This document shows, piece by piece, positions 21,368 to 31,185 of a stretch of DNA of 59,620 nt. A model generated the notes under the pieces. That model was not told the DNA's origin. It did no database searches and saw only the letters and a program-made list of their open reading frames with translations. Position numbers and translations under genes: made by a program. This stretch comes from Bacillota bacterium (GTDB taxonomy: Bacteria; Bacillota; UBA994; PWPR01): assembly GCA_028280325.1 (NCBI GenBank), contig JANQLZ010000060.1, forward strand, positions 1-59,620. The letters are read 5' to 3'. How positions within the stretch are numbered: the first letter of the stretch is position 1; each line of letters opens with the position of its first letter.

Positions 21368-21772
21368 CTAAGAATCTGTTTCTTCAGTATCACACTTGCT
21401 TTTTCCCTTTCTCCGCTCCACAACTATGGTGCAGGAAGAAGCAACTGCAGCTATACCCGCTAAAATAGCCAGGAAAGGAGCTAAAACGATCGCTGCGATT
21501 CCCAAATTTACTGGTATGTTTAATACTACCTCACCATTTTGCTTAATTGTTATCCTGGAAACATTCCCCTCATGAATTAAGCTCTTGATCTTCTCAATCA
21601 GTTTATTATTAGTTACTTCATATTCTTCAACTTCTCTGTGCTTTTTTTCATATGCTATGATAGCTTCAACAACATTACCATCATGCTCACTGAGCAGCTC
21701 TAACGCCACTTCATATGAAGCTCCGGTCCTTTCCCGCACCAAATCAATCTTTTCAAGCGATATGTTAGTCAT
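21368..21772 (-). CDS. DUF4342 protein with UBA-like N-terminus
   Basis: 134-residue protein. Residues 5-40 resemble a UBA/TS-N helix bundle (LVRERTGASYEVALELLSEHDGNVVEAI), followed by a DUF4342-type strand region (VSRITIKQNGEVVLNIPV) and a hydrophobic segment (about residues 89-113) that could be one membrane helix. The C-terminal tail is charged. The function of the family is not established. The ATG follows GGAGGTAAAAA and lies 13 bases after recO. Confidence 0.8.
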   Translation of the reverse strand: MTNISLEKIDLVRERTGASYEVALELLSEHDGNVVEAIIAYEKKHREVEEYEVTNNKLIEKIKSLIHEGNVSRITIKQNGEVVLNIPVNLGIAAIVLAPFLAILAGIAAVASSCTIVVERRKGKSKCDTEETDS

Positions 21773-21785
21773 TTTTTACCTCCAT

Positions 21786-22532
21786 TTAAAATCCACGAAT
21801 TAGCCTTAAATACTCTCTGCCTTTGACTTCCTGTCCCAACACAATCCGCACGTAGTCTTCAACAAGCTCAATAAAATCAGCTGACAACTCTACCCAATGG
21901 CTGCTAACCAGATCAATTTTAAGCAAATTGTGCCACTGTAAAATTGTTTCTTCAGCAATTCTAATATCTTTTATATTTTGGCACTTTTCACACAAAAATA
22001 CTCCCCTGTTTTTCCCATAATAAAAAACACTGCTTAAACTGCTGTCACATTTGCTGCACCACTCTGGCAAATGGCCAAACCCATTAACTGCTAACAGCCT
22101 GACTATCATTACTACATGGAGAAAATTAAGCTTTACTGTTTCAGTAATTAAATTTAAAGCCTCTAAAAATCCATACAATTGGCTAAAATTATGGTCTTCG
22201 GCTTGACCATATTCACTCAAGCTGGATACTAAGCTGGTTATGTAACAGGCTGAGGCCAGTTTCAGCTCACTGCGCTTAATGTCCTGATAAGCATTATCTA
22301 TAGCTGCCTGTCGTAAATAGTAGGAACTAATATCATTTTTGCTTCTCTGCAAAGAGATCGTTCCGCTGGTGAGAATCTGGCAGAATGAGCGAAGTTTGCT
22401 ATTCAGGTCCGCTGCACGGGGAGCCCTGACAAATATTTTACCTAGTTTAGGTGTTATGCAGATTAAGGAAATGTCAGTTTCACTATGCTTCCTGATTTGC
22501 AACACTATTGCTTTTACATTATTCAGATTCAT
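21786..22532 (-). CDS. recO: DNA repair protein RecO
   Basis: RecFOR mediator that loads RecA onto SSB-coated single-stranded DNA. The N-terminal OB fold begins with [16 protein letters not shown] and includes [11 protein letters not shown]; the C-terminal helical domain holds a four-cysteine zinc site, CSKC and CEKC. The length of 248 residues is typical. It overlaps the deoC stop by 14 bases, suggesting coupled translation. Confidence 0.93.
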   Translation of the reverse strand: MNLNNVKAIVLQIRKHSETDISLICITPKLGKIFVRAPRAADLNSKLRSFCQILTSGTISLQRSKNDISSYYLRQAAIDNAYQDIKRSELKLASACYITSLVSSLSEYGQAEDHNFSQLYGFLEALNLITETVKLNFLHVVMIVRLLAVNGFGHLPEWCSKCDSSLSSVFYYGKNRGVFLCEKCQNIKDIRIAEETILQWHNLLKIDLVSSHWVELSADFIELVEDYVRIVLGQEVKGREYLRLIRGF

Positions 22533-23175
22533 GTTGCTCCGTTACTATTTTTATTCCAGAACTTGTACCAATTCTCGATGCTCCGGCAGCTATCATTGCT
22601 TTGGCTTGCTGGGCATTTCTAACCCCACCTGAGGCCTTGACACCCATATATTTGCCGACAACGCTTCTCATTAAAATAATATCCTCAACACTGGCGCCAG
22701 CTGTTGAAAACCCGGTTGAAGTTTTAACAAAAGCTGCTCCAGCTTCCTGCGCTAACTGGCAAGCCTTGCGTTTCTGCCCATCATTTAGTAATGCAGTTTC
22801 AATAATAACCTTTACCGGAACCTGATTGGCAGCGTTGACAACCGCTATAATATCTTTCTTAACACTATCATAATCACCGTCTAACAAATAACCCAGATTT
22901 ATAACCATATCAATCTCCGTAGCACCATCACTAACAGCCTGACTGGCTTCTGCAGTTTTGGCAACAGTAGTAGTTGCGCCCAGCGGAAAACCAACTACTG
23001 TAGCTACTTCTACTCCGCTATCCTGCAAGAGATTGGCTGCGAGACTAACCCAGGTCGGGTTAACACAAACTGCCTTAAACTGATATGCTTTGGCTTCCTG
23101 ACAAAGCCTGGTGATTATTTCCTGAGTGCCATCAGCTTTTAAATAAGTATGGTCAATAAAGGTTTCTAATTTCAT
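22519..23175 (-). CDS. deoC: Deoxyribose-phosphate aldolase
   Basis: Class I aldolase splitting 2-deoxyribose-5-phosphate into acetaldehyde and glyceraldehyde-3-phosphate, for deoxynucleoside salvage. TIM-barrel motifs: [36 protein letters not shown], and FVKTSTGFS with the Schiff-base lysine, plus [10 protein letters not shown]. 218 residues. Its place between era and recO is not the usual Bacillus arrangement; together with cdd two genes upstream it adds a deoxynucleoside-salvage pair to this operon. ATG overlaps the era stop by one base. Confidence 0.95.
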   Translation of the reverse strand: MKLETFIDHTYLKADGTQEIITRLCQEAKAYQFKAVCVNPTWVSLAANLLQDSGVEVATVVGFPLGATTTVAKTAEASQAVSDGATEIDMVINLGYLLDGDYDSVKKDIIAVVNAANQVPVKVIIETALLNDGQKRKACQLAQEAGAAFVKTSTGFSTAGASVEDIILMRSVVGKYMGVKASGGVRNAQQAKAMIAAGASRIGTSSGIKIVTEQHESE

Positions 23176-24068
23176 TACTTTTGCTCCTTCTCATATCCCA
23201 ATGAATTCAACATATTGTTTTTATTACGCCAATCATGCTTGTGGCGAACATGCAGGTCCAAATAAGCCTTATATCCCATAAAATCTTCAATATCCAAACG
23301 TGCCTCCTGGCCGATCTTTTTAAGCATTGAGCCGTGTTTGCCAATGATGATACCTTTCTGAGAATTCCTTTCAACAATTATGTCTGCTGCTATATAGAGC
23401 ATATTCTTTTTTTCAGTAAAAGATCTGATATCTACAGCAACAGCATAGGGAACCTCTTCCTTGGTTTTGTTAAAAACTTTCTCTCTAATTATCTCGGCTA
23501 TGATAAATATCTCTGGTCTGTCAGTTATCATGTCATCGGGATAATACTCGGGTCCAACAGTAAGATAGCTGAATATTAAATCTATGACTCTCTCCAGGCC
23601 TTCACCTGTTTTAGAGGAGACCGGGATTATTTCTGTATAATCTAAGATTTTATGCCATTCATTAAGCAGCAGGATTAGTTTGCTCCTGTTTATTAAATCA
23701 ATTTTATTAATGCAGATAAAAACAGGCGTGTCAATATCTTTCAAAATTTCAGCAATATATTTATCTCCGAGTCCAGCTTCCTGAGGATCTACCATAAATA
23801 TAATCACATCGACGTCGTTCAAACTGTTTCTTGCATAGTTAACTAATATCTGACCTAACTTATGATGCGGTTTATGAATTCCAGGGGTATCCAGAAAAAC
23901 AATTTGTCCTCTCTCATCATTATAAATACAGCTGATCCTGTTCCGAGTTGCCTGAGGTCTGGAAGATTCAATCAGTATTTTTTGTCCCATTACTTTATTC
24001 AAAAATGTAGACTTTCCAACATTAGGTCTTCCTACTACTGTAACAAAGCCTGATTTTTTTTCAGTCAT
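23175..24068 (-). CDS. era: GTPase Era
   Basis: Ribosome-assembly GTPase acting at the 3' end of 16S rRNA. G motifs: GRPNVGKST (G1), a T in G2, DTPGIHKP (G3), NKIDL (G4) and SSKTGEG (G5). The C-terminal KH domain has [20 protein letters not shown]. 297 residues is normal. It lies in the conserved cdd-era-recO order of Bacillota. Confidence 0.97.
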   Translation of the reverse strand: MTEKKSGFVTVVGRPNVGKSTFLNKVMGQKILIESSRPQATRNRISCIYNDERGQIVFLDTPGIHKPHHKLGQILVNYARNSLNDVDVIIFMVDPQEAGLGDKYIAEILKDIDTPVFICINKIDLINRSKLILLLNEWHKILDYTEIIPVSSKTGEGLERVIDLIFSYLTVGPEYYPDDMITDRPEIFIIAEIIREKVFNKTKEEVPYAVAVDIRSFTEKKNMLYIAADIIVERNSQKGIIIGKHGSMLKKIGQEARLDIEDFMGYKAYLDLHVRHKHDWRNKNNMLNSLGYEKEQK

Positions 24069-24464
24069 CTACTCATCTCGCAAATTCTTCCCGGTAAAGG
24101 AATTTGGCAGTAACTCATCTACTGTCTGCACCTGGTATTTGCCACTGTCAGATGCCAGGTAAACTTCAGCATTCGGAGCCAGCTCAGCCATTACCTGGCG
24201 ACATGCACCGCAAGGCGAAGGTAAACTCTCTCCCTTGATAACCACAACCAACTCCTTAATATCCAGACTGCCCTCACTAATCGCTTTGAACAAAGCAACC
24301 CTTTCAGCACAAACCGTCAAACTGTAAGAGGCATTCTCTATATTACAGCCACTATACATTTTCCCTGATTTTGTTAATACTGCAGCCCCCACTTGATACC
24401 CAGAGTAAGGGCAATAAGCCTGATCTAAGGCTGACTTGGCAGTCGCAAAAAGTTTTTCATTCAT
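24069..24464 (-). CDS. cdd: Cytidine deaminase
   Basis: Zinc enzyme converting (deoxy)cytidine to (deoxy)uridine. The 131-residue homotetrameric type shows the zinc motif TVCAERVAL and PCGACRQVM. The stop is immediately before the era start codon. The conserved position between dgkA and era holds, except that a DUF881 gene intervenes on the dgkA side. Confidence 0.95.
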   Translation of the reverse strand: MNEKLFATAKSALDQAYCPYSGYQVGAAVLTKSGKMYSGCNIENASYSLTVCAERVALFKAISEGSLDIKELVVVIKGESLPSPCGACRQVMAELAPNAEVYLASDSGKYQVQTVDELLPNSFTGKNLRDE

Positions 24465-24480
24465 CTTTCTACCCCTTATG

Positions 24481-25509
24481 TTATGAGATTGATTTGGTGT
24501 AGGCCGGCAATATGATCTGGTCCGAGACAGTCACCTCTATTCTAATACCTTTAATCAGTTCCAAAGTGTTTTTAATGATCTCAAGACTGCTGGAGAGTTT
24601 TACAGGATCTCCTATGGCATGAATAACAACCGGGTCAACTGATATAGGGACATAATTTACCAAGACAACAGCCCCCACACAGCGAATAGGAGAGTTACTC
24701 ACTATCCGTTGTCCACCCACACTTGCTCCTACAGCCCCGGCTGAGTTAAGCTCATTTATTATATCTCTAATGTCTACATCATGAACAATTTCATGTTCCT
24801 GATAACCACCTTCTGCATCGTATATTTTTATCTCAACGCCTTCTCCAGTCATAGGTCGCAAACCGGCAAATGTTTCTCTGTCGATAATCATTTTTTGTAA
24901 TAGTGCTACTTCACTTTCTAATGAACTGAGTCGGTCATAGACACGGCGATAATTTAGTACTTTGGGGACCCCTTCTTCTACAACAACGGCAACATCACTA
25001 AAAATTTTGGGCAGATCATCTGACCCGGTGATTGCCGTTACCGTTTCCTTACTCAATACATTGCTGCCATCCCTGATTTGAATACCATTCTCGCTGTCTC
25101 CCCAAACCACAATGGTCTCCCGATCTTTGACATTCTGAATATTGGGATCGGTACTGATAATATTGAGAATAACCTGGTTGCGCTTGCGCTCGGTCTCTCT
25201 GATAATAGTCTCCTGCACCAGTTTACTCTCATTGATTACAATTTGGGCCAGCTCATCTTCACTTTTGGCAGTCTCAATCTTGTATTGCATCAGTCCAATG
25301 CTTTCTTTGACCGCATTGCTATCAGCAACCCGTAGATCATCAGCATAATTTCTTAAATAAGATATCATAGCACTAGTACCTGCCCTGGCCATTTCCACAT
25401 TTGAGATTTCACCCGGCAGGGTTATTAAATCCAGTGATCTGAGAATCACCACTGTATTAAAAATCATAACAATGACTAACAAAGCTATCCCAATTTTTGA
25501 TAAACTCAT
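24481..25509 (-). CDS. DUF881-family membrane-anchored protein
   Basis: 342 residues with a single N-terminal membrane helix (residues ~6-28), an extracytoplasmic helical region rich in Glu/Ile, a short coiled coil (SSLESEVALLQKM), and a C-terminal DUF881-like domain with LNSAGAVGASVGGQRIVSNSPIRC-type residues (near 255) and the beta-alpha end IEVTVSDQIILPAY. DUF881 proteins are widespread in Gram-positive bacteria, often beside division or sporulation genes; function is unknown. Its position between cdd and dgkA is not part of the common gene order. Confidence 0.75.
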   Translation of the reverse strand: MSLSKIGIALLVIVMIFNTVVILRSLDLITLPGEISNVEMARAGTSAMISYLRNYADDLRVADSNAVKESIGLMQYKIETAKSEDELAQIVINESKLVQETIIRETERKRNQVILNIISTDPNIQNVKDRETIVVWGDSENGIQIRDGSNVLSKETVTAITGSDDLPKIFSDVAVVVEEGVPKVLNYRRVYDRLSSLESEVALLQKMIIDRETFAGLRPMTGEGVEIKIYDAEGGYQEHEIVHDVDIRDIINELNSAGAVGASVGGQRIVSNSPIRCVGAVVLVNYVPISVDPVVIHAIGDPVKLSSSLEIIKNTLELIKGIRIEVTVSDQIILPAYTKSIS

Positions 25510-25536
25510 CTTTCCCCTCCAATGTTTTCACCTGAA

Positions 25537-25902
25537 CTAAAAAAATAGCTGGATAAAATACGGTCCTAAAATAACCACACCAACTAAAACAGCAACAATA
25601 GCCGCTGTCAACACGGCTCCAGCCGCTATATCCTTGGCATTTCTGGCAATCTCATGAAACTCCGGCTGAATTAAATCTACCAGATTTTCTATCGTTGTAT
25701 TAATCAACTCTGCTACCAAAACCAAACCTATAGTCAATAAAATCAGGGCTAACTTCAAGCCTCCGATCTGAAAAATAATAAGGACTATAAGCACAAGTAT
25801 CGCGCAAATAAAATGTAGTCTTAAATTTCTTTCTGTCTGCAGAGCTATTATCAGACCTCTCCAGGCATTTTTAAAGGAACTGAATAAGCTGTCTTTACCC
25901 AT
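25537..25902 (-). CDS. dgkA: Undecaprenol/diacylglycerol kinase DgkA
   Basis: Small integral-membrane kinase, 121 residues, with three membrane helices. Family motifs are SFKNAWRGL near the N-terminus, ELINTTIENLVDL and AKDIAAGAVL. In Gram-positive bacteria members of this family recycle undecaprenol. It lies between the DUF881 gene and ybeY. Confidence 0.93.
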   Translation of the reverse strand: MGKDSLFSSFKNAWRGLIIALQTERNLRLHFICAILVLIVLIIFQIGGLKLALILLTIGLVLVAELINTTIENLVDLIQPEFHEIARNAKDIAAGAVLTAAIVAVLVGVVILGPYFIQLFF

Positions 25903-25911
25903 AAAACCACG

Positions 25912-26349
25912 CTACCTCTTTCTTAATGCTAAGAGTTTAGCCAATTCTTTCTCTTTCTCCCTCATCAAGCCCCGATGAGCATCATCATGATCGTATCCGG
26001 CCAAATGCAGCATGCCATGTAATAGTAAAAAGGAAATTTCTTCAGCTAAAGTGTTACCATAGTTTGGTGCCTGTTTTGCTGCAATGGGTACAGAGATTAC
26101 AATCTCACCTAAAATTTTATCCTCGCTGTGGAGCGAAGAAAGCGGAAAGGATAAAACATCAGTAACACCGCTTTTGTTTCGGTACTGGCTGTTTAACAGC
26201 GCAATAGTCTCCTCATCTGTAAAGGCAATGCTGATAATCTTATTCTCAATTGCTAAATACTTGGCTATCTTTAAGCAAAGGTCTTTCCATATTGTATATT
26301 GTTTTTCTTCAAACACAAAGTCTGACTCATTAATCTGTATTTCTACCAA
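25912..26349 (-). CDS. ybeY: Endoribonuclease YbeY
   Basis: Metal-dependent RNase for 16S rRNA 3'-end processing and ribosome quality control. The zinc motif is HGMLHLAGYDHD near the C-terminus, with NSQYRNKSGVTDVLSFP in the middle. TTG at 26349, behind AAAGGAG, gives 145 residues, the usual size; a start at 26415 would add about 22 residues that only overlap pgpH. The gene overlaps the pgpH stop by 20 bases. Confidence 0.92.
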   Translation of the reverse strand: MVEIQINESDFVFEEKQYTIWKDLCLKIAKYLAIENKIISIAFTDEETIALLNSQYRNKSGVTDVLSFPLSSLHSEDKILGEIVISVPIAAKQAPNYGNTLAEEISFLLLHGMLHLAGYDHDDAHRGLMREKEKELAKLLALRKR

Positions 26350-28438
26350 GTTTTTTGCTCCTTTCCAGATCAGCAATACTCCTTTCCGGATATGCAATTC
26401 GATTATGGTATACACCAGACAATGACCTGATATAGGTATCAGCCAATTTCTCTAAATCACGCATTGTTAAGTCGCATTCATCCAGCTCCCCGTCTCTTAA
26501 ACGACTTTTAATTATTTTTCTGACTACTTCCTCGACTTTGGTTTTTGAACGACGTTTCAAGGCTCTCACTGCTGCCTCAATTGAGTCAGAAAGCATTAAA
26601 ATACCTGCTTCCTTGGTTTGTGGTCGAGGCCCGTCATACCGATAGTCAATCTCCCTGACAGTATCATCCTCTACTTTCTGCTCCAGCGCCTGATGATGGA
26701 AATAGCTGACTAAGGTAGTCCCATGATGCTGCTCAATCATGTCAATTACCGGTTGAGGCAGTCGTTCTTCTTTGGCCAGCTCAACCCCATCCTTAATATG
26801 TGAAATAATAATCAGGGCACTTAATGATGGAGTATATTTATTGTGAGGATTATCTTCGTTTATCTGATTTTCGACAAAGAATGCCGGTCTTTTTAACTTG
26901 CCGATGTCATGATAATAGGCACCAACCCTGGCCAGTAAAGGATCTGCTCCAACTGCTTCAGCTGCTGCTTCAGCCAGGTTTCCCATAACAATGCTGTGGT
27001 TATAAGTGCCTGGTGCCTCTAACAGGAGCCTGCGGAGCAGCGGACGATTAGGATTAGACAACTCCAGCAGTCTGACAGTAGAGATTATTCCAAAAGTGTT
27101 CTCCAATAACGGCAATGAGCCGATGGCAATAATTACAAAAGCTATTCCACTTGAAACAGCAATTAAAGCAGATTCAGCCAGCTGCCCCCACCCATTTCCA
27201 AATAATAGCTGCATCGAAGCAATTAATGCCCCCTGAACAGCTGCTACATATAAGGCTATTCTAACCATGTCAGCCCGCTGGCTCATGCGATGGCTGCTGA
27301 TGATGGCCGTAATACCACCGACAACAGAAATGACTGCAGTAATCGGATAATCGGCAATTAAAGGGGCGATAATCGCATTGTGAACCAAGACAGCAACTAT
27401 TGCTCCCTGCCAGTTGAGCAGAACAGTAATTAAAACCCCGACAGTAACGCTCATTACCAACAGTGGTGACAGCCTCAATAACAAGGCAGAAGCCAGGACA
27501 CTGATAACCAGAATTGTAGAATACATGACCAGCGTAATCTCTTTATTGTAGATCTCCTTACAAAAAACCTTCAGAAATGCTATACCCACAATAAATACTA
27601 TCAGTAAATACAGCGCGACCCCCAGTATCATCTGGGTTCTCCTGCCGGTACTGAGCAGCCCGGAATACTCTAATAAAGAATAAATATGCTCATTAATAAT
27701 CTGCTCCTTGTAAACTATAACATCACCTTTATGAATAATGATCGGGGCTATATTCTGGCGGGCTTCCTTTTTTAAAACATTAGTCAAAACCTCACTATAG
27801 GAGTAGCTGGGCTGGTATACTGCCGTTAATAAATTCTCGATATAAATCTTGCCCGAAAAACTGAGATCCAACAAAGATATTTCATGCTCTATTAAAGCCA
27901 AACCACTTTCCGTAGTACTGATTCCTTCTTCAAAGACTCTTAACAGCAGCGCTTTGGCTTCAGTATTAAGGGCTATCAGCTCTTCGTCAGACAATTGGGT
28001 GATAAAATACAGGGTGTTGTCAGAGAGCCTTTCTAATTTTGAGACTAAATTACTTGGCAAATCGTCTTTTAAGGCATTCTTAATTTCCTCAACAGTTAGA
28101 CTTTTATTTTCGAGCAATGTTTCACCGATCTGGTCTAAGCTGCTGATAACCTGACTTTCGAGGTTTCTGTCTCTGACATAGGCGTCTGGAACACTTTGCT
28201 CTGCCTGCTGCCGAGCTTTCTCAGTCGCAATTTTATCCTCAATATTATTGGGTGCATATATTGTTCGATTACTGGCTTGTCCCACAGTCAAATTTATCTG
28301 TGGCGGTATAACCGAAACAAGGATAATAGCCAGCATCATGGAATAGGTCAATAAACCAATAATAGCCCTTTGAACAAGAGGTTTTCTTAAAAAATATTTG
28401 TTATAAAGTCTGTAAATCTCCTTAAAAAAAGCCGACAT
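26330..28438 (-). CDS. pgpH: 7TM HD-domain cyclic-di-AMP phosphodiesterase PgpH-like
   Basis: 702-residue membrane phosphohydrolase (YqfF family). After one N-terminal helix comes a large extracellular 7TMR-HDED domain (residues ~55-265). Seven membrane helices follow (~270-470), then a cytoplasmic HD domain with NHSIVMGNLAEAAAE, YYHDIGKLKRP and a later IEQHHGTTL. PgpH of Listeria hydrolyses c-di-AMP to pApA; the same role is expected. ATG at 28438 follows GGAGAGG. It lies in the conserved phoH-pgpH-ybeY order. Confidence 0.92.
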   Translation of the reverse strand: MSAFFKEIYRLYNKYFLRKPLVQRAIIGLLTYSMMLAIILVSVIPPQINLTVGQASNRTIYAPNNIEDKIATEKARQQAEQSVPDAYVRDRNLESQVISSLDQIGETLLENKSLTVEEIKNALKDDLPSNLVSKLERLSDNTLYFITQLSDEELIALNTEAKALLLRVFEEGISTTESGLALIEHEISLLDLSFSGKIYIENLLTAVYQPSYSYSEVLTNVLKKEARQNIAPIIIHKGDVIVYKEQIINEHIYSLLEYSGLLSTGRRTQMILGVALYLLIVFIVGIAFLKVFCKEIYNKEITLVMYSTILVISVLASALLLRLSPLLVMSVTVGVLITVLLNWQGAIVAVLVHNAIIAPLIADYPITAVISVVGGITAIISSHRMSQRADMVRIALYVAAVQGALIASMQLLFGNGWGQLAESALIAVSSGIAFVIIAIGSLPLLENTFGIISTVRLLELSNPNRPLLRRLLLEAPGTYNHSIVMGNLAEAAAEAVGADPLLARVGAYYHDIGKLKRPAFFVENQINEDNPHNKYTPSLSALIIISHIKDGVELAKEERLPQPVIDMIEQHHGTTLVSYFHHQALEQKVEDDTVREIDYRYDGPRPQTKEAGILMLSDSIEAAVRALKRRSKTKVEEVVRKIIKSRLRDGELDECDLTMRDLEKLADTYIRSLSGVYHNRIAYPERSIADLERSKKLGRNTD

Positions 28439-28450
28439 CAAAACCTCTCC

Positions 28451-29422
28451 TTAATGCTTTTTAGAGCGCTCACTTCTTTCATAAGCTTTTATAATACGCT
28501 GAACCAAAGCATGCCGTACTACGTCTTTCTCTGTCAGATACATTATACCTATATCCTTAACCCTTTGAAGTATTTTAATCGCCTCTCTCAGACCTGAACT
28601 TCTGTCTCTGGGCAAGTCGGTCTGAGTTATATCACCGGTTACAACTGCCTGTGATCCAAACCCAAGTCTGGTCAAAAACATCTTCATTTGCTCACGGGTC
28701 GTATTTTGAGCTTCATCTAAAATAATAAAACTATTATCTAGTGTCCTTCCTCTCATATAAGCCAGCGGAGCTACTTCTATCACTCCTTTTTCAACATACT
28801 TAACAAACTGTTCCGCACCCATAATGTCGTAGAGGGCATCGTAAAGGGGTCTTAAATAAGGATCTATCTTAGCCTGCAGATCACCGGGAAGAAATCCTAA
28901 GCGCTCTCCTGCTTCCACTGCTGGCCGGGTCAACACTATTCTGCTGACCTCTCTTTTTCTCAATGCTGCTACTGCCATGGCAATGGCTAAATAGGTCTTA
29001 CCAGTACCAGCCGGACCCACCCCAAATACCAAGGTATTGTTTCTGATAAACTCAACATATTTCTGCTGACCTTTTGTTTTGGGGCTGACGATCTTGCCGC
29101 TTGATGTCAGCACTATTTCATCGTCTGAAAGGCTGACTAAGTCAACACTTTCGTTTTCTCTAACCATTCTGATGGTATAGACAACATCACGCTCTTCTAA
29201 TATTTGCCCGTTTCTGATTAAGGTTAACAATTGACGCAATACTTTTTCAGCTTTTTCGACAACTTCTTCTTCCCCGGTTATTATAATTTCGCTCTCACGA
29301 GTAACCATTTTTACCTTCAGACTGTCTTCAATATTTTTTAAATGAACATCGCGTTCACCAAAAAGCTTTCTCGCTTCATCCACAGTTCGGATAAATAATC
29401 TTCTTTCAATTGTTTCTGCCAA
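28451..29422 (-). CDS. phoH: PhoH-like ATPase
   Basis: 323-residue cytoplasmic protein of the PhoH/YbeZ family, an RNA-associated P-loop ATPase often acting with YbeY. The N-terminal ~100 residues look KH-like (VKMVTRESEIIITGEEEVVEKAE). The ATPase core has Walker A VFGVGPAGTGKTYLA, Walker B SFIILDEAQNTT and QAVVTGDITQTDLP. TTG start at 29422 is preceded by GGAGG. Confidence 0.93.
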   Translation of the reverse strand: MAETIERRLFIRTVDEARKLFGERDVHLKNIEDSLKVKMVTRESEIIITGEEEVVEKAEKVLRQLLTLIRNGQILEERDVVYTIRMVRENESVDLVSLSDDEIVLTSSGKIVSPKTKGQQKYVEFIRNNTLVFGVGPAGTGKTYLAIAMAVAALRKREVSRIVLTRPAVEAGERLGFLPGDLQAKIDPYLRPLYDALYDIMGAEQFVKYVEKGVIEVAPLAYMRGRTLDNSFIILDEAQNTTREQMKMFLTRLGFGSQAVVTGDITQTDLPRDRSSGLREAIKILQRVKDIGIMYLTEKDVVRHALVQRIIKAYERSERSKKH

Positions 29423-29435
29423 ATCATTGGCCTCC

Positions 29436-30602
29436 TTATCTCTGATGAATACTAAAATAGGTTATATCCTCGTAAGCTTTTAGTATTGCTTCTACATACA
29501 TCATAGTACCCAGGTCTATGTATTTATAGCTTATCTCAACAGGGCTGGAAATCGGACCTATCTGGGTTAAAGCGGCGGCAAGAGCAGCCTGCTGTGCTTT
29601 TTCTTTGACCTGCTCTTCATTAAGCTCTTTGATTACAGCTCTTTGCTCAATGTACACTCTTTTTACCACTTCGACAGTAGTTGAAATATTCCTCCATCGT
29701 AAAGGATAAGAAACCTCCTGCAATGTGTAAAGGTCGTAGTTGTTTCTTTGTCCATACAGGTGCCCTTCTTTTCCTTGAGCCTTCCAAAGAAACTGCACAC
29801 TCCGGTTTCCGGTCTGCTGAAGCTCGGTGTATTCGGCGCTGGCCAAGCCATTACCGTAATACCAGGTAGAGGTCTTAATTAAGGCCCGAGCCGCAACATT
29901 ATGTAAATAAAGGTTGTTAGAATAGACCTTCCCTTCGACGATAACCTGACCTTTGGTAATAGTATTTCCACTCCTGGCCAAAGCAGTACCATCGAGAACA
30001 ATTAACTCTTCCAAATACCCATCTCTTAGAGCCACGATATCGCCAGTGGTCAGGGTGCCATCAGCGTTATTGGGCCTCAGCTCTATTGTAACATCAGCCT
30101 TGATCCCTGTTACCCTGATATCTGCCCAACGAATTTCAGAAAATTCAGCTTGTATTGCCTTAGAAATTGATCTGGGATCAACCCTGCTTCGCAAGACACC
30201 CTTTACTAAACCGGTCTCGCTGAGGACCCTTTCAATTTCAGTTGTATCGTAATTTGCTGGCGCGTTGATAGAGATAGACCAAATGTACATACTCCCCCAA
30301 ATCCCTAACAGGATTAGCAATACCAGACAGCCAAACAGCCATTTGTAATGAAGCATTCGATCCAGGATAAAGGGTAAACCCTGCTTATTGATAATTTTAA
30401 CACTACATTCAGTAGTTTTTAAAATCGGACGTATTCTCTTAAAACCAGCTACTGTGGTAAAGAGTTCAATATGATTGTTTCTTTGAACCAGTTTCCACAA
30501 GGGTATTCTTTTGGACAGGCATAGATTAATGAAGCGCTCCGGAAACTTGCCGGAAATTCTTATTTTTACATAACCCCTGCTAAAGTGTGTTACCCTACTC
30601 AT
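29436..30602 (-). CDS. yqfD: Sporulation protein YqfD
   Basis: Membrane-anchored protein expressed in the mother cell during sporulation in B. subtilis. It has a cytoplasmic N-terminal ~85 residues, one membrane helix (about 88-108, LFGCLVLLILLGIWGSMYIW), and a large outside domain with VLSETGLVKGVLRSRVDP and the ADVTIELRPN strand pattern. 388 residues from the ATG at 30602; a GTG at 30611 is also possible. It overlaps the end of yqfC by 8 bases. Its presence is one of the signs that this organism forms spores. Confidence 0.9.
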   Translation of the reverse strand: MSRVTHFSRGYVKIRISGKFPERFINLCLSKRIPLWKLVQRNNHIELFTTVAGFKRIRPILKTTECSVKIINKQGLPFILDRMLHYKWLFGCLVLLILLGIWGSMYIWSISINAPANYDTTEIERVLSETGLVKGVLRSRVDPRSISKAIQAEFSEIRWADIRVTGIKADVTIELRPNNADGTLTTGDIVALRDGYLEELIVLDGTALARSGNTITKGQVIVEGKVYSNNLYLHNVAARALIKTSTWYYGNGLASAEYTELQQTGNRSVQFLWKAQGKEGHLYGQRNNYDLYTLQEVSYPLRWRNISTTVEVVKRVYIEQRAVIKELNEEQVKEKAQQAALAAALTQIGPISSPVEISYKYIDLGTMMYVEAILKAYEDITYFSIHQR

Positions 30603-30897
30603 TCTGGTCACATGCCTCAAAGTTAATCAGTTTGATATTACCGTCGATTATTATTTCGTCCAGATTTATCACTCTGATGGTTAAACTGTCACCGGTAATC
30701 GCTATGACGCCCTCAGAGAAAGACAGTTTTATTTGATTGTGGTCATAGAAGACTATCCCCTGATGATTTTCAACATAGGCCTGCAAACTGCCTATTACTG
30801 TTACTCGCGGCATATCCAGGACTACATCAATTGGTATATCTAAAACCCCAGCCATATTGGCTTTTAAACGGTCTACTCTTTTATATTTGCTCAACAT
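30595..30897 (-). CDS. yqfC: Sporulation protein YqfC
   Basis: 100-residue beta-rich protein of the YabP/YqfC family, a sigma-E regulon member in Bacillus. Recognisable segments are GVLDIPIDVVLDMPRVTVIG, ENHQGIVFYDHNQIKL and GDSLTIRVINLDEIIIDGNI. ATG at 30897 follows TGAGGTGATA. It is the first gene of the yqfC-yqfD-phoH-pgpH run; the upstream gap contains a MITE-like element, so transcription probably starts there or reads from rpsU. Confidence 0.9.
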   Translation of the reverse strand: MLSKYKRVDRLKANMAGVLDIPIDVVLDMPRVTVIGSLQAYVENHQGIVFYDHNQIKLSFSEGVIAITGDSLTIRVINLDEIIIDGNIKLINFEACDQNE

Positions 30898-31000
30898 TAT
30901 CACCTCATTTTAATTTATGATAATGTATCATCCAAAATTCTGTAATAGAGTATCTAAAGCGCTTTATGTTAATAAAACGCTACCTAAGCAAAGATAATAT

Positions 31001-31185
31001 GGGGCTGTAATACCTGGTTCACTTCGTCAGTTCCTCGTTCAATCAAATACTTATGTGAATTATTACCTCATTTATAGATAGTAATTTACTTTTCGTATAT
31101 AAGTATTTGTTAAAGTACATAGGCTACCTGATGTGAACCAATAGTTATATATAAAAATTGATATTTCTGTTATTGCGACAGCCCC
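31001..31185. repeat. MITE-like palindromic element, copy A
   Basis: 185-bp non-coding element in the 30904-31314 gap. The ends GGGGCTGT and ACAGCCCC are inverted repeats, and the interior is an imperfect palindrome: GGTTCAC...CAAATACTTAT occurs on both strands. On the minus strand it contains TTGAACGAGGAACTGACGAA then GTGAACCAGGTAT, shared with the copy at 55448-55603. Related 30-bp sequences (TTTATGT...AATAA.ACGCT.CC) flank it at 30963 and 31215. No clear target duplication. Confidence 0.65.

Noticed and set aside
23175-24464. Horizontal transfer of the cdd-era block
   Set aside because: Codon use, SD style and overlap pattern are the same as in surrounding genes; the order is the normal Bacillota one.
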